Positions 16,157 to 24,311 of a stretch of 37,248 nucleotides of DNA are shown piece by piece (position 1 is the first letter of the stretch; every line of letters begins with the position of its first letter). The translations under genes and the position numbers were made by a program. A model generated the notes under the pieces. The model did not search any database. It was not told the origin of the DNA and was given only the letters and a program-made list of their open reading frames with translations. The DNA is from Dehalococcoidia bacterium. Its GTDB lineage: Bacteria; Chloroflexota; Dehalococcoidia; GIF9; UBA5629. The stretch is taken from the NCBI GenBank assembly GCA_011170325.1, contig DUEX01000009.1:1-37248 (forward strand). The letters are read 5' to 3'.

Positions 16157-17482
16157 ATGAAACTCCAGATGGACTATCGCCAGGCTCAAGACTATATTTT
16201 AAGCTTTACCGACTACGAGAAAACGCCGGGCGTTGCCTACACTGCGGCTAATTATGACCTGAGGCGGATGGAGAAGCTGTTACAGCCGCTGGGCAATCCA
16301 CACCTTGGAATAAGGACAGTGCATGTAGCTGGCACCAAGGGGAAGGGAAGCACAGCAGCTATGGTAGCTGAGGTTCTAAATGCCGCTGGCTATAAGACAG
16401 GACTATTTACCTCCCCCCACCTCCATACCTTGAGAGAACGCATCAAAGTTGATGCCAATTTGATTTCCGAAGCTGATTTCGCGGCTATAGTGATGGAACT
16501 CAAGCCAATCGTCGAGGCAGTAAATCAGGAGGGTCTTCACGGTCAACTGACCACCTTCGAGATATTGACAGCCGTTGTCTTCGCCTATTTTAAGAAGAGC
16601 CACGTGGATTTTCAGGTGCTTGAGGTCGGCTTGGGAGGCAGGCTTGATGCTACTAACGTGGTCAAGCCCGATATCTGCATCCTTACTTCCCTTAGTCTTG
16701 ACCATACTGAGGTTCTAGGCGATAGTCTAGGCAAAATAGCTGCTGAGAAGGCAGGCATAATTAAGCCTGGATGCATAGTGGTCAGCTCCCCCCAAGCCAA
16801 GGAGGCGACCGAAGTAATTGAGGAGTTTTGTCGTCAACAACAGGCGAGGCTGATTCAAGTCGGCAAAGATGTCACCTGGCATAGGAAAGGCGGAAATCTG
16901 TGTCAACAATCCTTAACAGTCGAAGGCGAAACCGAAAAATATGACCTGATCATTCCTCTTCTTGGTGACCACCAACTAGAAAATGCAGCTACAGCTGTGG
17001 CAGCTTTAGAAGCCTTAGTCTACCTCGGAACCAGAATTTCAGCTCACAACATGGCTCAAGGATTCAGCCAGATAAAATGGCCGGGTAGGCTTCAGATTTT
17101 GAATCGTGAGCCTATGGTGGTGGTTGACGGGGCTCACAATGCTTATTCAATGAGGAAGCTGACCGAAGCGGTAAAGGAATACTTTAAATATAATAGGTGT
17201 TTTATTATATTTGGGACCTCCTGCGATAAAGATATCCCTGGGATGGCACGAGAGCTTAAGTCTCTTGCCCACCACATTACCGTTACCCGCTCTTCTCATC
17301 CCCGGGCAGCCACTACCCCGATATTAGCTGAAGAATTTGCCAAGCTGGGCATTAAAGTAAAGGTAGCTCAAAATATTTCTGAGGCTTTATCTCAGGCTCT
17401 GGCTGCAACTAAAAAGACAGACCTCATCCTGGTTACCGGGTCTCTTTTTGTTGTGGCTGAGGCGATAGATACCCTTCTTTAG
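16157..17482 (+). CDS. folC: Folylpolyglutamate synthase/dihydrofolate synthase
   Basis: The 441-residue Mur-ligase-like enzyme adds glutamate to dihydropteroate and to folates. It shows the P-loop HVAGTKGKGSTAAMVAEVL, FTSPHLHTLRERIKV, the metal and substrate region EVGLGGRLDATNVV, SLDHTEVLGDSLGKIAAEKAG, LLGDHQLENAATA, and the C-terminal-domain DGAHNAYSM. The frame opens at a TTG (16142), but the ATG at 16157 (GGTGAT before it) is the better start. Its last 50 bp overlap the 3' end of the oppositely oriented SWIM gene. No other folate gene is adjacent, although a pabB-like gene begins at the far right edge of the window. Confidence 0.95.
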   Translation: MKLQMDYRQAQDYILSFTDYEKTPGVAYTAANYDLRRMEKLLQPLGNPHLGIRTVHVAGTKGKGSTAAMVAEVLNAAGYKTGLFTSPHLHTLRERIKVDANLISEADFAAIVMELKPIVEAVNQEGLHGQLTTFEILTAVVFAYFKKSHVDFQVLEVGLGGRLDATNVVKPDICILTSLSLDHTEVLGDSLGKIAAEKAGIIKPGCIVVSSPQAKEATEVIEEFCRQQQARLIQVGKDVTWHRKGGNLCQQSLTVEGETEKYDLIIPLLGDHQLENAATAVAALEALVYLGTRISAHNMAQGFSQIKWPGRLQILNREPMVVVDGAHNAYSMRKLTEAVKEYFKYNRCFIIFGTSCDKDIPGMARELKSLAHHITVTRSSHPRAATTPILAEEFAKLGIKVKVAQNISEALSQALAATKKTDLILVTGSLFVVAEAIDTLL

Positions 17483-17705
17483 GCAACATTTCGGCGAGGA
17501 GCCGCTGTAATGCCATGGTATGGCTACAAAGCCCCCTTTGAGAAAAAAAGTGACAGGTGCAATGCCATTTCGCACCTTTATAACTAACAGTATAGCTACT
17601 GTGCTCTCCCCGAAAATCGGCACTGAACTCTGAGAGGGTAACACGGTCAGGCTCTTCAGCATAGCGCTTGGCTTTTTCAATCTTCCCGATAAGACTGGAC
17701 TGCAT
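17433..17705 (-). CDS. Small SWIM zinc-finger protein
   Basis: The 90-residue protein consists of a short helical N-terminus, a beta segment (YTVSYKGAKWHC) and a SWIM finger CxCx8CxH made of Cys49, Cys51, Cys60 and His62 (WHCTCHFFSQRGLCSH), with the typical following helix. SWIM domains bind DNA or protein partners; here there is no attached helicase or transposase domain, so the function is unknown. GGAGGTATTGAC precedes the ATG at 17705, which strongly supports it as real. Its 3' end overlaps the end of folC by 50 bp, tail to tail, and it diverges from tldD. Confidence 0.85.
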   Translation of the reverse strand: MQSSLIGKIEKAKRYAEEPDRVTLSEFSADFRGEHSSYTVSYKGAKWHCTCHFFSQRGLCSHTMALQRLLAEMLPKEGYLSPQPQQKETR

Positions 17706-17814
17706 GTCAATACCTCCACAGACAAGTATATAACGGAGCTCTGAAAAAGTCCATGACCGTAGGGTGGCTTTTTAAGGTCACTCAGTTGGCTTTGGGCGAG
17801 GCTAAGACTTCACC

Positions 17815-17843
17815 TTGTCTTTGCTCCAACCTAGGACTAAAAT
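17815..17843 (+). promoter_or_regulatory. Predicted promoter of the tldD operon
   Basis: TTGTCT (17815-17820) and TAAAAT (17838-17843) are 17 bp apart. Transcription would start near 17850, giving a leader of about 18 nt before the ATG at 17868; this also argues against the TTG at 17853 as the start codon. Confidence 0.5.
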
Positions 17844-17867
17844 AAAAGGACTTTGAAAAGCGGGATA

Positions 17868-19226
17868 ATGCGTGACGAGCTTGCTGATGTCTTGAAAGGA
17901 CATAACGCCGATTACGTCGAGATTCGACTTGAGGAGAGCCAGATAACTCGGATTATTTACCGGGGCGAAAGGCTGGAGGAGGTAGGCACAACATCCAGCG
18001 TAGGTGGTAATGTCCGGGCTCTGGTCAAAGATGGCTGGGGCTTCGTCAGCTTTAACCATGCCGATAAGTTACGGGACAAAGTAGAGCTAGCCATAAAGCA
18101 GGCAAGGCTTGTCGGTAAGGAAGATAGCAAGTTCAGCCAAATAGAGCCGGTAGTTGACATAGTAATTGCCAAAACAAAGAGGAACCCAACAACCGTCCCG
18201 CTGGCTTCAAAAAAGCAGCTGCTTGATGAATATAATGATATTATTCTGAGCACACCAAAGATTCAAACCTCAAACATAGGTTATCATGACAGCCGGAGAA
18301 AGATAACTTTTGCTAACTCCGAAGGTACTTATATAGAGCAGAATAAATTAGACCTAAACTTGCGTCTAACAGCTATTGCCACAGAAGATGGCCAGGTTCA
18401 GCAGATTGGCTTGAGCTTGGGTAGCCAGGGCGATTTCTCAGCCATAGAGGGGCTACAAGACCAGGTGAGGGAGATGGCACAACGGGCAGTCAGGCTTCTC
18501 TCAGCGCCTCATGCGAAGGGAGGCGAGTATACCGTTGTCTTAGACCCAGTGCTGGCTGGAGTCTTTGCTCATGAAGCCTTCGGACATTTATCCGAGTCAG
18601 ACTTCGTCTATGAAAATCAGCGGCTATGCGACATCATGGTCTTGGGACGAAGATTCGGTGATGAGCATCTAAATATTGTTGATGGTGCTGCTGTTCCCGG
18701 GCTACGGGGTAGCTATAAGTATGATGATGAGGGAGTCCCAGCGGCAAAGACCTACCTTATCCGGGAGGGTATACTTGAAAGCAGGCTCCACTCCCGAGAA
18801 ACAGCCGCCAAGATGGGGGAAATGCCCACAGGCAATGCCCGCGCCCTGAACTATGTTTTCCCTCCTATAGTGAGAATGACTAACACTTTTATTGAACCCG
18901 GTTCGGTATCTCTTGAAGACATGCTCAGCGACATCAAGGAAGGTATCTATGCCAAGGATTGGTACGGAGGTACCACCAGCCTAGAGATGTTTACCTTCTC
19001 TGCTGCCGAAGCTTATATGATTCGCAATGGCAAGCTAGCTGAACTGCTTCGTCCAGTAGTACTTAGTGGCAATGTCTTCGTTACTTTGAATAACATAAAT
19101 GCCATTGGCAATGACCTGCAGATGAGTCAAGGGGGTGGATGCGGCAAAGGTCAACAGGTGCCTTTGCCTGTCTCTAATGGCAGCCCGCATATAAGAATCC
19201 GACGCTGCTTAATTGGGGGTGGCTAA
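17868..19226 (+). CDS. tldD: Metalloprotease TldD
   Basis: This is the catalytic subunit of the TldD/TldE heterodimer, a zinc protease that trims unfolded or modified peptides. In E. coli the pair matures the RiPP microcin B17 and degrades the antitoxin CcdA. The sequence carries the zinc motif HEAFGH (about 235-240 from this start) within FAHEAFGHLSESDFVYENQ, and the late cysteine ligand region QGGGCGKGQ near the C-terminus. Length (452) is normal. The ATG at 17868 is preferred over the TTG at 17853 because of the promoter position. Its stop codon directly abuts the tldE start. It is the first gene of a five-gene run. Confidence 0.93.
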   Translation: MRDELADVLKGHNADYVEIRLEESQITRIIYRGERLEEVGTTSSVGGNVRALVKDGWGFVSFNHADKLRDKVELAIKQARLVGKEDSKFSQIEPVVDIVIAKTKRNPTTVPLASKKQLLDEYNDIILSTPKIQTSNIGYHDSRRKITFANSEGTYIEQNKLDLNLRLTAIATEDGQVQQIGLSLGSQGDFSAIEGLQDQVREMAQRAVRLLSAPHAKGGEYTVVLDPVLAGVFAHEAFGHLSESDFVYENQRLCDIMVLGRRFGDEHLNIVDGAAVPGLRGSYKYDDEGVPAAKTYLIREGILESRLHSRETAAKMGEMPTGNARALNYVFPPIVRMTNTFIEPGSVSLEDMLSDIKEGIYAKDWYGGTTSLEMFTFSAAEAYMIRNGKLAELLRPVVLSGNVFVTLNNINAIGNDLQMSQGGGCGKGQQVPLPVSNGSPHIRIRRCLIGGG

Positions 19227-20531
19227 GTGGAAGAGATTTTATCACGAGCCAAAAAGGTAACTGAACAGGCCGAGGTATTTCAAATCTCTTCTAAGAGGAC
19301 TCCAGTTCATTTTCAAGCCAACCGGTTGAAACAAATTCAGACCAAAGAAAGCGCCAGCACTGCCTTGAGGCTTATTAAAGGCGGCAAGATTGGCTTTTCG
19401 CAAGCCAGTGGCTTCATTGAGCCTGAAACGCTGGTCAACATGGCAATGGAGACCTATCAATTTAGTATGCCAGCCAAATTCAATTTTCCAAGCTCAAATG
19501 TTTATTCCCAGATAGATATCTTTGATCCGCAAATAGACGAGGTAACCATTGATGACATGGTCGAACTTGGAGAGAAGCTTATAACTGCAATGAGACAGCA
19601 TACCCCCGATATTCTGTGTGAAGCATCGGTGACCAAAGGTATCATTTCAGTCCATATTATCAACTCCGAAGGCGGCGAAGCCAGCTATGGCAAGAGCTTC
19701 TTTGACCTGAGCCTTGAAGGTGTTCTCATTCAAAATGACGATATGCTCTTCGTCGGTGATAGCCAAAGTTCCTGCCGCCCCATATTTAATTTCAAGACGG
19801 TAGCTAAAGAGGTCACCAGACAGCTAGAGTTAGCTAAAAAGATTGTCAGTATATCAACCAAGTCAATGCCGGTGATTTTCACGCCACGTGGCGTGGCTAG
19901 CGCCTTGATGGCTCCCTTGGTATCAGCCTTCAATGGTAAAATAGTGCTTGATGGAGCCTCCCCGCTAAAGGATAAACGGGGGGAGAAAGTTTTTGACGAA
20001 AACTTTTCTTTATGGGATGATGCTACTTTGCCTTACCAAATAGCCAGTTGCCCCTGCGATGATGAAGAGGTGCCAAGCCAGCGAACGCCGCTTATCGACC
20101 ATGGGGTGGTATCACAGTTCCTCTATGACTTGCAAACAGCAGCTCTGGCCAATACCCAAAGCACTGGTAATGGCAGCCGTCACGGTGGTTTACCAACGCC
20201 GTCCCCAAGTTCCCTGATTATAGGTGAAGGTGATGTTCCCTTTAGGGACATGGTAAAAGATATAAAGCAGGGTTTGATTATAGACCAGCTAATGGGTGCT
20301 GAACAAGGTAACCTATTAAACGGGGACTTCAGCGGCAATGTTTTACTGGGCTATAAGGTAGAAGGGGGCGAGATAGTAGGCAGAGTAAAAGATACCATGG
20401 TTTCTGGAAACGTGTATCAAGTCTTAAAGCAGCTTGAGGCAGTAGGGCAGGAGACAAGGTGGGTTGGAGGTTTGCTACGGACTCCTTGCCTCTACTGCCC
20501 CAGTTTGTCAGTAGCGACAAAGGCAGGGTGA
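19227..20531 (+). CDS. tldE: Metalloprotease-associated subunit TldE/PmbA
   Basis: The 434-residue protein is the partner of TldD and lacks the HExxxH zinc motif, as TldE does. Recognisable stretches are the N-terminal EEILSRAKKVTEQAEVFQIS with VHFQANRLKQIQTKES, the central VIFTPRGVASALMAPLVSAFNG, and the C-terminal STGNGSRHGGLPTPSPSSLII with GNLLNGDFSGNVLLGYKVEGG. In the known structure TldE encloses the substrate chamber together with TldD. It starts with GTG at 19227 immediately after the tldD stop, behind GGGGGTGG. Translational coupling is likely. Confidence 0.93.
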   Translation: MEEILSRAKKVTEQAEVFQISSKRTPVHFQANRLKQIQTKESASTALRLIKGGKIGFSQASGFIEPETLVNMAMETYQFSMPAKFNFPSSNVYSQIDIFDPQIDEVTIDDMVELGEKLITAMRQHTPDILCEASVTKGIISVHIINSEGGEASYGKSFFDLSLEGVLIQNDDMLFVGDSQSSCRPIFNFKTVAKEVTRQLELAKKIVSISTKSMPVIFTPRGVASALMAPLVSAFNGKIVLDGASPLKDKRGEKVFDENFSLWDDATLPYQIASCPCDDEEVPSQRTPLIDHGVVSQFLYDLQTAALANTQSTGNGSRHGGLPTPSPSSLIIGEGDVPFRDMVKDIKQGLIIDQLMGAEQGNLLNGDFSGNVLLGYKVEGGEIVGRVKDTMVSGNVYQVLKQLEAVGQETRWVGGLLRTPCLYCPSLSVATKAG

Positions 20532-20536
20532 GGTAT

Positions 20537-21328
20537 ATGAAAGACGCGATTAAGCTCTATAAAGAGCCACGTCCTAAGACTTGCGACCTGATTGCAGCTT
20601 GGCCTGGGATTGGAAATGTGGCACTTATAGTTGCCCAGTACATGAAGGATAAGCTAAATGCCGAACAGATTGGGGAAATTGAGCCTTTCAACTTTTTTGA
20701 CCCCATCGGCGTTAGGGTCAAAGACAATATAATAGAGGCTCCTCAGTTCCCAGAAAATAAAGTCTACCATTGGCATAATCCCAGCTCCAACAGAGATATA
20801 ATCTTGTTTATCGGCGATGAGCAACCCAGTTCCAAAGGCTATGAGCTAGCTAATTATGTTTTGGATGTCAGTCAAAAATTTAAAGTCAAAAAAGTATACA
20901 CCTGCGCTGCAGCCATTACTCGAATTCACCATTCCGAGAAACCAAAGGTTTGGGGAGTTGCCACAAATCAAAAACTCATTGAAACGTTGAGAAAATACGA
21001 TATCGTTCTTCGTGGCGAACTTCAGATCGCCGGACTTAATGGCCTGTTCTTGGGAGTGGCTAAAGAGAGGGGGATTGAAGGCATTTGCCTGTTAGGTGAG
21101 GTGCCTATGTATGCTACTCGAATACCCAATCCAAAGGCCTCTTTGGCTATACTTGGCGTCATGACCAAAATCCTTGACATTGACATCAATTTGACTGAAC
21201 TTGCTAACTTGGCTAAAGAATCAGATGAAGAAATGAAGAAGCTGGCCGCCGAAGCTATGGAGGAATTCATCGAACGTTACACTAAACCCGTGTGGCCACA
21301 AGAGGAGGAAGAGGAGGAAGAAGAATAG
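20537..21328 (+). CDS. PAC2 family protein (proteasome-assembly-chaperone-like)
   Basis: The protein (264 residues from the ATG at 20537, with GGGTGAGG before it) belongs to the PAC2 family: LIAAWPGIGNVALIVAQYM near the N-terminus, DIILFIGDEQPSS, VKKVYTCAAAITRIHH, and GLFLGVAKERGIEGICLLGEVP. Eukaryotic PAC2 chaperones assemble the 20S proteasome; archaeal and bacterial members are mostly uncharacterised and there is no proteasome gene here. The C-terminus ends in a run of nine Glu, whose GAG/GAA codons also supply the ribosome-binding site of the next gene. It lies 5 bp after tldE. A role linked to TldD/TldE proteolysis is an inference from operon order. Confidence 0.85.
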   Translation: MKDAIKLYKEPRPKTCDLIAAWPGIGNVALIVAQYMKDKLNAEQIGEIEPFNFFDPIGVRVKDNIIEAPQFPENKVYHWHNPSSNRDIILFIGDEQPSSKGYELANYVLDVSQKFKVKKVYTCAAAITRIHHSEKPKVWGVATNQKLIETLRKYDIVLRGELQIAGLNGLFLGVAKERGIEGICLLGEVPMYATRIPNPKASLAILGVMTKILDIDINLTELANLAKESDEEMKKLAAEAMEEFIERYTKPVWPQEEEEEEEE

Positions 21329-22261
21329 ATGGCAGCGGAATTAATCCCCTACAAGCAGCGTATAGCTGAAATCTTTAACTCGAACAAGCCTTTGATCAAC
21401 TCTAAGCTAGTCTACTTGTCCGACCTCAGTGGTGAGGAATTGGGATTCTTGGAACAGACCTGGGCGAAGACAGATGTCGAACGGCGGCGTCAAGTTATCT
21501 CTCAGCTTGTCCTCCTCAGTGAGGTTGACTTTAAGCTTGATTTCAGCAGCATCTTCGTTTTTTGCCTCCGCGACCCTGACGAGGCAGTTAGAACCCAGGC
21601 TATTGCCGGTTTAGAGGCAGAGGAAAACCATCTTCTTATTGCTCCGCTGGTTCGATTACTGAGAGAAGATAGCTCTGCCAAAGTTAGGGCAGCAGCAGCT
21701 ACAGTTCTAGGCAGATTTGCCATGCTAAGCGAGCTGGGGGAGCTACCCACCGATTATGCTGCTAAGGTATATACAGCTTTGCTGGAGGTCTTAGAAAGTA
21801 AAGCAAAATCAGTGGAAGTGAAGCGTCGAGCCTTAGAGGCTATCGCTCCTCTCAACTTGCCACGAGTTAAGGAATTCATAGAAGAAGCTTACCATAACAC
21901 TGATGTTAAACTTAAAGCTAGTGCTATATATGCTATGGGACGAAATTGCGATCCACTGTGGCTGACTACCTTATTAACCGAACTAAGCTGCGATGAAGCT
22001 GAGATACGCTACGAGGCTGCTAACGCCTGCGGCGAACTTGGCGCTGATGAGGCTGTACCTTATCTCATCAGGCTGATTGAAGATGAAGATGCTCAGGTTC
22101 AGGAAGCCGCTATAAAGGCATTAGGTGAAATAGGCGGGAAGGAAGCTAAGCAAGCCCTGCACAAGCTAAGAGAAAATCCCAAACCTCGAATCCGCCAAGC
22201 AGCCAAATCAGCCTTAAAGGAGGTCGATTTTTGCGAAGACCCTCTATCTTTGAAGTTTTGA
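21329..22261 (+). CDS. HEAT-repeat protein
   Basis: The 310-residue protein is an all-helical scaffold of HEAT repeats. The clear units are FCLRDPDEAVRTQAIAGLEA, LLREDSSAKVRAAAATVLGR, the region around SVEVKRRALEAIAPL, DVKLKASAIYAMGRN, CDEAEIRYEAANACGELGADEAV, and DEDAQVQEAAIKALGEIGG, ending with NPKPRIRQAAKSALKEVD. There is no enzymatic motif, so a protein-binding adaptor role is likely. The start ATG directly follows the PAC2 stop, and the end overlaps the next gene by 31 bp, so both are translationally coupled. Confidence 0.9.
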   Translation: MAAELIPYKQRIAEIFNSNKPLINSKLVYLSDLSGEELGFLEQTWAKTDVERRRQVISQLVLLSEVDFKLDFSSIFVFCLRDPDEAVRTQAIAGLEAEENHLLIAPLVRLLREDSSAKVRAAAATVLGRFAMLSELGELPTDYAAKVYTALLEVLESKAKSVEVKRRALEAIAPLNLPRVKEFIEEAYHNTDVKLKASAIYAMGRNCDPLWLTTLLTELSCDEAEIRYEAANACGELGADEAVPYLIRLIEDEDAQVQEAAIKALGEIGGKEAKQALHKLRENPKPRIRQAAKSALKEVDFCEDPLSLKF

Positions 22262-22794
22262 CCAGACCGCTAATATTAGTTGGCAACAAGGTCAGGCTGC
22301 GCCCAAAACGTCTCCAAGATGCCGCCAATGATTATAGTTGGCGGAGGGATATCGAATTATGCCGCCTTGATGCCACTACTCCTACGTTAAGCTCCTTTGA
22401 GGAACATCTAAGGGGTTACGCCGAAGAGTTGCACCACCCTAGTAGAGGTTACCGTTTCGCCATTGAAACTTTGGACGGAAGACACATTGGCAATTGCAGC
22501 TATTTTAATATAGACGAGACTAAAGGGGGGGCCGAGCTAGGCATCATGATTGGTGACCGGGCTTACTGGGACCAAGGCTACGGTGCTGATGCCATACTCA
22601 CCTCACTAGACCATATTTTTTCGCAAACGAAGCTGGAAAGGATCTACCTCAAGACCCTAAATTGGAATGTTCGAGCGCAGAAGTGCTTTGAAAAATGCGG
22701 CTTCGCCCCCTGTGGACAGCTCATTCATGGAGACCACAGCTTCATAATTATGGAGATTAGCCGCTCAGCTAAGCCGCAAAAGCAGGCAAAATAG
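22231..22794 (+). CDS. GNAT family N-acetyltransferase (RimJ/RimL type)
   Basis: The 187-residue protein has the RimJ/RimL GNAT layout: LVGNKVRLRPKRLQDA (N-terminal strand and helix), FAIETLDGRHIGNCSYFNID, the acetyl-CoA pyrophosphate loop in IGDRAYWDQGYGADAIL, and ERIYLKTLNWNVRAQKCFEKCGF. Such enzymes acetylate protein N-termini, small molecules or peptides; the substrate cannot be deduced. Start TTG at 22231 is supported by a textbook AAAGGAGGTC eight bases upstream, placed inside the HEAT gene, which it overlaps by 31 bp. It ends the tldD operon and converges with speE. Confidence 0.88.
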   Translation: MRRPSIFEVLTRPLILVGNKVRLRPKRLQDAANDYSWRRDIELCRLDATTPTLSSFEEHLRGYAEELHHPSRGYRFAIETLDGRHIGNCSYFNIDETKGGAELGIMIGDRAYWDQGYGADAILTSLDHIFSQTKLERIYLKTLNWNVRAQKCFEKCGFAPCGQLIHGDHSFIIMEISRSAKPQKQAK

Positions 22795-22821
22795 GACTAA
22801 AACTCGAGCTTTGCCACAATC

Positions 22822-23748
22822 TTAATAGGTAAAAATAGGTTTCTTATCGGTGATGATTCTTTTGGTTATAGCTAGCTGGTGGCGGAGGTGTTTCGGGAGG
22901 GTAAATAAGGCCTGGTGGCTAACACCATCATAAGATTTTAGTTTCTTGAATAGCCTAGTCAAAATCCTATGGTCAATTTCCTTAGGAGATAGTTTTGCGG
23001 GGGTAAGGCTCTGGGAGGCTGTAGCGAATCCCCACTGGTCAACGAAGGAAGGAACATAAACTTGATATGGGCAGACTATAGAGAAAACACTTTTTAAAGT
23101 GTTGATGATTGCAGTGAAGTTCTCCAAGTTAGTCCAGCCAGAAGCTCCAGACTGGACAGACACAATACCATCGGGATTCAATCTTTCTTTAACTAGCTGA
23201 TAAAACTCCTGAGTGTATAATAAACAAGCTGGCCCTGCCTCTAGGGGCTCAACTAGGTCAATTATGATGACATCAAATCCATCGTTGGTTTCCTGCAAGT
23301 ATCTCCGGGCATCTGCAAAGTGAATCTCCGCCCGAGGGTCATCAAAGGAGCCTTGGTGGAGGGAGGAGAGAAAACGATGGCAGATATCTATCACCTGCCT
23401 ATCAATATCTACCATGACTGCCTTTCTTATAGTGTTATGAGCTAACACCTGGCGCAAAGTGGCCCCCTCACCACCGCCAGCAATAAAAACTATCTCCGGA
23501 TGCGGATGGCTGAGCATTGCAGGATGGACTAGAGCTTCGTGATAAATGAATTCATCCCACTCGCTGGATTGAATTTTGCCATCCAGCACGAGACAGATGC
23601 CGAAGCTTCCAGTATCGACGATGTCTATGGACTGGAACTCGGTTTGTCCTGAATATATTACCTGCTTGACGCTATGAAGCTGAACAAGGGCAGGACTGAC
23701 CTCATCATGTAGCCATTTACTTTTGTCAGGGTTATCTGGGTCGCTCAT
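22822..23748 (-). CDS. speE: Aminopropyltransferase (spermidine/thermospermine synthase-like)
   Basis: The 308-residue enzyme transfers an aminopropyl group from decarboxylated S-adenosylmethionine to a polyamine. Seen are DGKIQSSEWDEFIYHEALVHP, the glycine motif IAGGGEGATLRQVL, VDIDRQVIDICHRF, the catalytic Asp164 in IIIDLVEPLEAGP, and LYTQEFYQLVKERL. The pattern DLxxPxExGP with VPSFxDxWGFxxAS resembles plant thermospermine synthase (ACL5) more than the DSTDP form of E. coli SpeE, so a longer polyamine such as thermospermine may be a product. Overlap with speD by four bases (ATGA) shows a tight speD-speE operon. It is somewhat longer at the C-terminus than E. coli SpeE. Confidence 0.9.
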   Translation of the reverse strand: MSDPDNPDKSKWLHDEVSPALVQLHSVKQVIYSGQTEFQSIDIVDTGSFGICLVLDGKIQSSEWDEFIYHEALVHPAMLSHPHPEIVFIAGGGEGATLRQVLAHNTIRKAVMVDIDRQVIDICHRFLSSLHQGSFDDPRAEIHFADARRYLQETNDGFDVIIIDLVEPLEAGPACLLYTQEFYQLVKERLNPDGIVSVQSGASGWTNLENFTAIINTLKSVFSIVCPYQVYVPSFVDQWGFATASQSLTPAKLSPKEIDHRILTRLFKKLKSYDGVSHQALFTLPKHLRHQLAITKRIITDKKPIFTY

Positions 23749-24122
23749 TTTAACTCACAGCTAACTCGGTTACTTTGTAAAACACCCCTTTCCAACTCAA
23801 CAAAAGAGGGGTCCTTTGACCCCAGCTTTTCTACGAGCAGTCCCACGGCTTGCTTGGGCTCGATAGAATCCCCACAGGTGAATATGTCTACAGCAGCATA
23901 ATCGTGTTCTGGCCAAGTATGAATGCAGACATGGGACTCAGCGATAATTACCACGCCGCTTATCCCCTGAGGGGTAAATTGATAAAAAGATTCACCAACT
24001 ACGGTAGCTCCAATTTGTTCAGCAGTATCACAAAGGCAATCTTTGAGAAAATCTAAGTCATTAAGCACCTCCTTGTTGCAATCTTTCAGTTCTAGTAGTA
24101 AGTGTCTTCCGAGAGCATTCAA
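23745..24122 (-). CDS. speD: S-adenosylmethionine decarboxylase proenzyme, bacterial short form
   Basis: The 125-residue proenzyme self-cleaves to create a pyruvoyl group and then decarboxylates AdoMet to supply aminopropyl groups for SpeE. The processing site is Glu62-Ser63 in IIAESHVCIHTWPEHDYAA, with His68 and Cys83 (DIFTCG) as the usual processing and catalytic residues. It is a class 1B type by size. The start is TTG at 24122, eight bases after AAGGAGGG; an ATG four bases further on is out of frame. It has its own promoter about 75 nt upstream and is coupled to speE by an ATGA overlap. Confidence 0.95.
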   Translation of the reverse strand: MNALGRHLLLELKDCNKEVLNDLDFLKDCLCDTAEQIGATVVGESFYQFTPQGISGVVIIAESHVCIHTWPEHDYAAVDIFTCGDSIEPKQAVGLLVEKLGSKDPSFVELERGVLQSNRVSCELK

Positions 24123-24203
24123 ATCACCGTCCCTCCTTAAGATTTTTTATTTGACGAAATCTTCACCTCCAATCTGTCAGAGTATTAATCACGACAAGCT
24201 GTA

Positions 24204-24232
24204 ATTGTATATTCTGTAAAAGTGATTTTCAA
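24204..24232 (-). promoter_or_regulatory. Predicted speD-speE promoter
   Basis: On the minus strand TTGAAA (24232-24227) and TACAAT (24209-24204) are separated by 17 bp. It lies back to back with the promoter of the Cys-rich gene; the two -35 boxes are only 14 bp apart. The leader of about 75 nt includes a 7-bp AT-rich stem (AAGATTT/AAATCTT) just before the ribosome-binding site. Confidence 0.55.
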
Positions 24233-24246
24233 GAGCCCTTAGGCTA

Positions 24247-24275
24247 TTGACAAAGGCCTTTTGACCCTGTAAAAT
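24247..24275 (+). promoter_or_regulatory. Predicted promoter of the Cys-rich secreted protein gene
   Basis: Consensus TTGACA (24247-24252), 17-bp spacer, TAAAAT (24270-24275). Transcription would begin near 24282, about 30 nt before the start codon. It is the best-matching promoter in the window. Confidence 0.7.
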
Positions 24276-24311
24276 GTAAAATCAGTTAAAACTCAACAAG
24301 GAGGTGAAAAA

